A DNA stretch of 64,000 bases from Candidatus Sulfotelmatobacter sp. (GTDB taxonomy: Bacteria; Acidobacteriota; Terriglobia; Terriglobales; Acidobacteriaceae). Positions within the stretch are counted from its first letter, which is position 1. Each line of letters begins with the position of its first letter. The stretch is taken from NCBI GenBank assembly GCA_030039165.1, contig JASHQM010000107.1:23216-87215 (forward strand), in the 5' to 3' direction. The notes below the pieces were generated by a model. The model did no database searches and was not told where the DNA came from. It saw only the letters and a list, made by a program, of their open reading frames with translations. Below are positions 61,262 through 64,000 of the stretch, in pieces. The position numbers and the translations under genes were made by a program.

Positions 61262-62326
61262 TTAGTTGTAAATTACTTTACGTTCGCCCTTTACGATCCG
61301 GCCAATGGTGTAAGCTTTCTCACCCGACCGGTCGAGTGCAGCTTGCGCTTTCTTGAACTTCGCCGCCGGGACTATCAGCACCATGCCAATCCCCATATTG
61401 AAAGTGCGCAGCATATCGTCTTTTGGAACCTTGCCTAAATCGCGCAGGTGCTCGAATAGGGGCGGAACTGGCCAGGATCCGAGGTCGATGGCCGCCGTCG
61501 TTCCTCTCGGTAGAACGCGGGGAACATTTTCTGAGATTCCGCCGCCGGTGATATGCGCCAGCGCTGAAACGCATTTAGCCGCAATCACTTTTTTCACCAC
61601 CGGCCAATAGCTTTTGTGGGTGCGCATCAGTTCGTTGCCCACCTTGCCCTTGATCTCGTTGACGTAATCCTCGGCTGAGTAACCAGCAACTTCGAACAGC
61701 AGCTTGCGTGCCAGCGAATAACCGTTGGTGTGCAAGCCATTCGATGGCAAGCCGAGCACGATGTCGCCGATTTGTACGTCCTTGCCGGTGATGATCGCCT
61801 CGCGCTCGACGACGCCCACGATGAATCCCGCAAGATCGTATTCGCCATCGGGATAGAAGCCGGGCATTTCGGCCGTCTCGCCGCCGATCAGGGCGCAGCC
61901 GTTTTGCTTGCAGGCGCTGGCGATGCCTTCGACAACTTGTTCCGCAATCGAGGGATTGAGCTTTCCCGTCGCTAAATAATCCATGAAAAATAGCGGTGCG
62001 GCGCCCTGTACGGCGATGTCGTTGACGCAGTGATTGACCAGATCGGCGCCTACGGTCGAGTGCAGGTTCATCGCAAATGCAACTTTGAGTTTCGTACCCA
62101 CGCCGTCAACACTGGAAACCAGCACAGGATCGGCATACTTTGTCTTGTCCACGGTGAACAAGCCACCGAAGCCTCCTATTTCGCTGAGCACGCCACGCGT
62201 GAAGGTTTTGTGCGCAAGATACTTGATGCGCTGCTTGGTGCGGTTAGCGCGGTCGATATCCACACCGGCGTCGGCGTAGGTGATATGCGCGGCGTCGGAT
62301 GTGGAGTTTTTGAGCACGGTTATCAC
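61262..62326 (-). CDS. purM: Phosphoribosylformylglycinamidine cyclo-ligase (AIR synthetase)
   Basis: Fifth step of purine synthesis, ATP-dependent closure of FGAM to AIR. Motifs: TYADAGVDIDRANRTKQRIK, YADPVLVSSVDGVGTKLKVA, GGETAEMPGFYPDGEYDLAGFIVGVVE, LPSNGLHTNGYSLARKLL and HITGGGISENVPRVLP. Length 354 is standard. The ATG is the first M in the frame. A TACAAT -10 box lies about 70 bases upstream on the minus strand (62395-62400). Convergent with the exported protein gene. Confidence 0.96.
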   Translation of the reverse strand: MITVLKNSTSDAAHITYADAGVDIDRANRTKQRIKYLAHKTFTRGVLSEIGGFGGLFTVDKTKYADPVLVSSVDGVGTKLKVAFAMNLHSTVGADLVNHCVNDIAVQGAAPLFFMDYLATGKLNPSIAEQVVEGIASACKQNGCALIGGETAEMPGFYPDGEYDLAGFIVGVVEREAIITGKDVQIGDIVLGLPSNGLHTNGYSLARKLLFEVAGYSAEDYVNEIKGKVGNELMRTHKSYWPVVKKVIAAKCVSALAHITGGGISENVPRVLPRGTTAAIDLGSWPVPPLFEHLRDLGKVPKDDMLRTFNMGIGMVLIVPAAKFKKAQAALDRSGEKAYTIGRIVKGERKVIYN

Positions 62327-62394
62327 TTTCTCGATGCTTCAGTGTGGGGAAGAACGGTGGACTTGTTCGCGACGGAGCGATCTCTAAGGCGCTG

Positions 62395-62400
62395 ATTGTA
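62395..62400 (-). promoter_or_regulatory. Candidate -10 box upstream of purM
   Basis: The minus strand reads GTGTTACAATCAG; TACAAT would place the transcription start about 60 bases before the purM ATG. No clear -35 is visible. Confidence 0.4.
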
Positions 62401-62541
62401 ACACGATGTAGGGAGAGCCTGCCCTGAGCAAGCGCGCCGAATCCGATCAAGCGAAGCTCGATAGTATGTCTGCGGGGCAATCTGCCACGACACTACCGCC
62501 GCTTCCCGCGGGCGCCACGCCAGTTCGTCAGCGACGCGTGC

Positions 62542-62718
62542 CTAACGCACTATGTAGTTGGAGAAAAAGTAAGCGAGCAGTCCGAAAAGAGCCAGTCCGG
62601 AAATGCCATAGGCGGTCAGAACCCAGGCGCCGCGGCCTTCCCGCTTTCTGATGAGCGCCGATTGCGTTAGCGATGTCTGGGTTGTGGTCGAGGAAACTTC
62701 AGGTGCCCGATCTTCCAT
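62542..62718 (-). CDS. Small single-pass membrane protein
   Basis: A 58-codon gene, too short for most ORF callers. It begins MEDRAPEVSSTTTQTSLTQS, then a basic stretch (LIRKREGRGAW) and one C-terminal TM helix (VLTAYGISGLALFGLLAYFF). A GGAGG Shine-Dalgarno about 10 bases before the ATG supports it. Its function is unknown; basic-then-TM layout suggests an N-in, C-out orientation. It lies between purM and another membrane-associated ORF on the same strand. Confidence 0.6.
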   Translation of the reverse strand: MEDRAPEVSSTTTQTSLTQSALIRKREGRGAWVLTAYGISGLALFGLLAYFFSNYIVR

Positions 62719-62776
62719 AGCAAGAAAACCTCCGAAACGGAAGGATCGTGGCGCAAGTCATGAGGTTTGCGTCACG

Positions 62777-62802
62777 CTTGCCCGACGGGTTCGCCCGGCA
62801 AG
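62777..62802. other. Hairpin between two small membrane ORFs
   Basis: CTTGCC pairs with GGCAAG, and inside it GGG and CCC flank a TTCG loop, with a 4-base bulge. On the minus strand no T-run follows. It may attenuate transcription between the two ORFs. Confidence 0.35.
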
Positions 62803-62889
62803 GTTATCTGATGCGGATTTTACCCCAGGTTGTGAGCCAGTTCACAGGAAAATGTGAGGGAGGTCACGAGGCTTCGCCAGGCCGGTCCC

Positions 62890-63297
62890 TTAGGCGTACA
62901 CATTAATCAGCCGCGCGCTCCAGCTAATGGGACTGGCCGCATACAAGAGATACTGGGCGATTGCGGTGCCTGCGACAAGCCCGCTCCAGGCCCAACCAGA
63001 GACGTACTCCCAGCCAAAGCCCGTCTGATCGCTCGTCTCGTCGCTCATCTTAGGGCTCGGGGAATCCTCCACGGGCATGGCATCGATAAATGGAGCCTCG
63101 CCCCAGTGCGCCGATGATGTCGTCGAAGACGACGACGCAAAAGTGTCGGCGGACGGAACGAGACTACCTAGGCCGGCCTGAGTGGTGACTGCCCTCTGAG
63201 TCAGAGGCGCAAGGCAGGTCGAAACATCTAGCGCAACATCGGGCGCCTGTGACGGTTCGCCCGGAGTCACCGACGCCGGGAGCAGTTTGATCGACAC
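62890..63297 (-). CDS. Hypothetical membrane-associated protein
   Basis: A 135-residue ORF beginning at GTG without a visible Shine-Dalgarno. The N-terminal two-thirds is Ser/Thr/Pro-rich and probably disordered; a hydrophobic segment (GWAWSGLVAGTAIAQYLLYAAS) lies near the C-terminus. I do not recognise it. It is upstream of the 58-residue membrane protein on the same strand. Confidence 0.42.
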   Translation of the reverse strand: MSIKLLPASVTPGEPSQAPDVALDVSTCLAPLTQRAVTTQAGLGSLVPSADTFASSSSTTSSAHWGEAPFIDAMPVEDSPSPKMSDETSDQTGFGWEYVSGWAWSGLVAGTAIAQYLLYAASPISWSARLINVYA

Positions 63298-63404
63298 GTG
63301 AAATCAGTTTGCCAACCCTGAATCTATCGGCGGTTCCGCAGCGGCAAAGAAACACGATGGTAATCTCGCTGCTTTTTCGTCAAGTGCACTAGCGAACGAC
63401 TGCA

Positions 63405-64000
63405 TTAGCATCGGCGAGGAAGTCTCTTCGTCGAGGCCTCGGATCCAGGTGGTTCACGGAACGGTTCCACAGAAATGTGCTCGTAACGCACTTCCAGCAC
63501 GGTCAGGTTTTCAGTCCCGCCCGGCAATTGAAGGACTACGCTGTCGCCCGCTTCCGACTTCATCAACGCACGCCCCAAAGGTGACATCCAACTGACGTGG
63601 TTGCGGTTGAGATCGATCTCGTCGGTGCCCACGATGCTCACCGTTCGTTCCGCTCCCGCAGCATTGGCGTAGCGCACGGTCGCTCCAAAGAATGCCCTCG
63701 CCGCCGCCTGCCCCGCTCTCGGAGCCTCCGGGTCCACCACTTCGGCGGCTTCGATGCGCTTGGTGAGAAAGCGAATCCGCCCATCGATCTGGCGCAGGCG
63801 CCGCTTGCCGTATTGATAGTCGGCGTTTTCACTGCGATCGCCGTTGCCGGCAGCCCACGCCACCACCTCCGTCACGGCCGGGCGTTCCCTGGTGAGCAGA
63901 AACCGGTGCTCGTCTTTGAGGCGCTCGAGCCCGCTGGGCGTGATGTAGTTCTTGACTGGCGCCGCGGGGGCGTCTGGTTTTGGTTTTCTGGTAAAGCCTT
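63405..64000 (-). CDS. greB: Transcription elongation factor GreB, 5' end outside window (partial)
   Basis: Rescues backtracked RNA polymerase by stimulating transcript cleavage. The frame remains open to the window edge, and the upstream residues (FTRKPKPDAP, VKNYITPSGLERLKDEHRFLL) are a GreB N-terminus, so only one to three residues are missing. The acidic tip motif GNGDRSENADYQYGKRRLRQID is intact, and the C-terminal FKBP-like domain has SIVGTDEIDLNRNHVSWMSPLGRALMKSEAGDSVVL. About 20 residues of basic tail follow the domain. Confidence 0.93.
   Translation of the reverse strand, partial: GFTRKPKPDAPAAPVKNYITPSGLERLKDEHRFLLTRERPAVTEVVAWAAGNGDRSENADYQYGKRRLRQIDGRIRFLTKRIEAAEVVDPEAPRAGQAAARAFFGATVRYANAAGAERTVSIVGTDEIDLNRNHVSWMSPLGRALMKSEAGDSVVLQLPGGTENLTVLEVRYEHISVEPFREPPGSEASTKRLPRRC

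Noticed and set aside
1..64000. tRNA, rRNA, CRISPR, insertion sequence and prophage genes
   Set aside because: I looked for cloverleaf-like sequences, regular direct-repeat arrays, transposase or integrase motifs and terminal repeats, and found none I could support. Small or degraded elements could still escape an eye search.

Overview
The window looks like an ordinary chromosomal stretch of a Gram-negative, moderately high-GC bacterium, most likely a member of the Acidobacteriota (Terriglobia/Koribacter-like). This placement is inference. It rests on the Ser/Thr kinase with a TolB-type propeller, LptB-RpoN-HPF synteny with a very long LptC/LptA protein, the mix of housekeeping and two-partner RND genes, and families of short palindromic repeats that also sit inside genes. 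I see no phage, transposase, integrase, CRISPR array, rRNA or tRNA.

Layout. 1-3.9 kb: a truncated membrane protein, a 2OG-Fe(II) oxygenase, a family 2 glycosyltransferase and a GNAT acetyltransferase. 4.0-13.3 kb (minus): a translationally coupled tripartite RND efflux operon (adaptor, two permeases, outer-membrane factor; every junction is a 4-base ATGA overlap). 13.6-16.7 kb (minus): a coupled pair, lipase-maturation-factor-like membrane protein and CrtI-like FAD oxidoreductase. 17.0-23.4 kb: glycan genes (polytopic membrane protein, Alg5-like glycosyltransferase, WecB, and a convergent GT4/alpha-barrel pair). 23.5-26 kb: a divergent Fpg-family glycosylase and a membrane diguanylate cyclase. 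26-32.4 kb (minus): core block rapZ, msbA-like ABC transporter, yicC, gmk, rpoZ, coaBC. 32.5-38.4 kb: an accessory island with a ferritin-VIT iron exporter (MbfA-like), secreted creatininase, response regulator, transglutaminase-like protein, and an ECF sigma factor with a coupled membrane protein. 38.4-46.1 kb (minus): folD, coaE, lptC/A, lptB, rpoN, hpf. 46.2-52.2 kb: Trm112-like protein, FlK-like thioesterase, CADD-family protein, mnmG, two STAS proteins and small ORFs. 52.3-64 kb: Ser/Thr kinase, cold-shock protein, TlpA-like protein, methyltransferase, mnmE, an aspartyl protease with PDZ, an exported protein, purM, small membrane proteins and greB (cut by the window end).

How it fits together. 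Several modules are recognisable: envelope biogenesis (LPS export, MsbA-like flippase, glycan synthesis, efflux); CoA synthesis (coaBC, coaE); folate and purine metabolism (folD, CADD, purM, gmk); tRNA wobble-U modification (mnmE and mnmG, about 6.5 kb apart); and transcription/translation control (rpoN, rpoZ, greB, hpf, ECF sigma).

Most unusual signals: three repeat-derived in-frame insertions in mnmG; long Ser/Ala/Thr-rich insertions in RpoN and in one RND permease; a set of genes whose -10 box lies 6-8 bases before the start codon (leaderless candidates); a CADD-family protein with a strong palindrome upstream; and a divergent Fpg glycosylase lacking the usual zinc-finger arginine. I did not find a clear-cut novel multi-gene system. 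The best candidates for undescribed biology are the LMF-like/FAD-oxidoreductase pair and the ECF sigma/membrane-protein pair.
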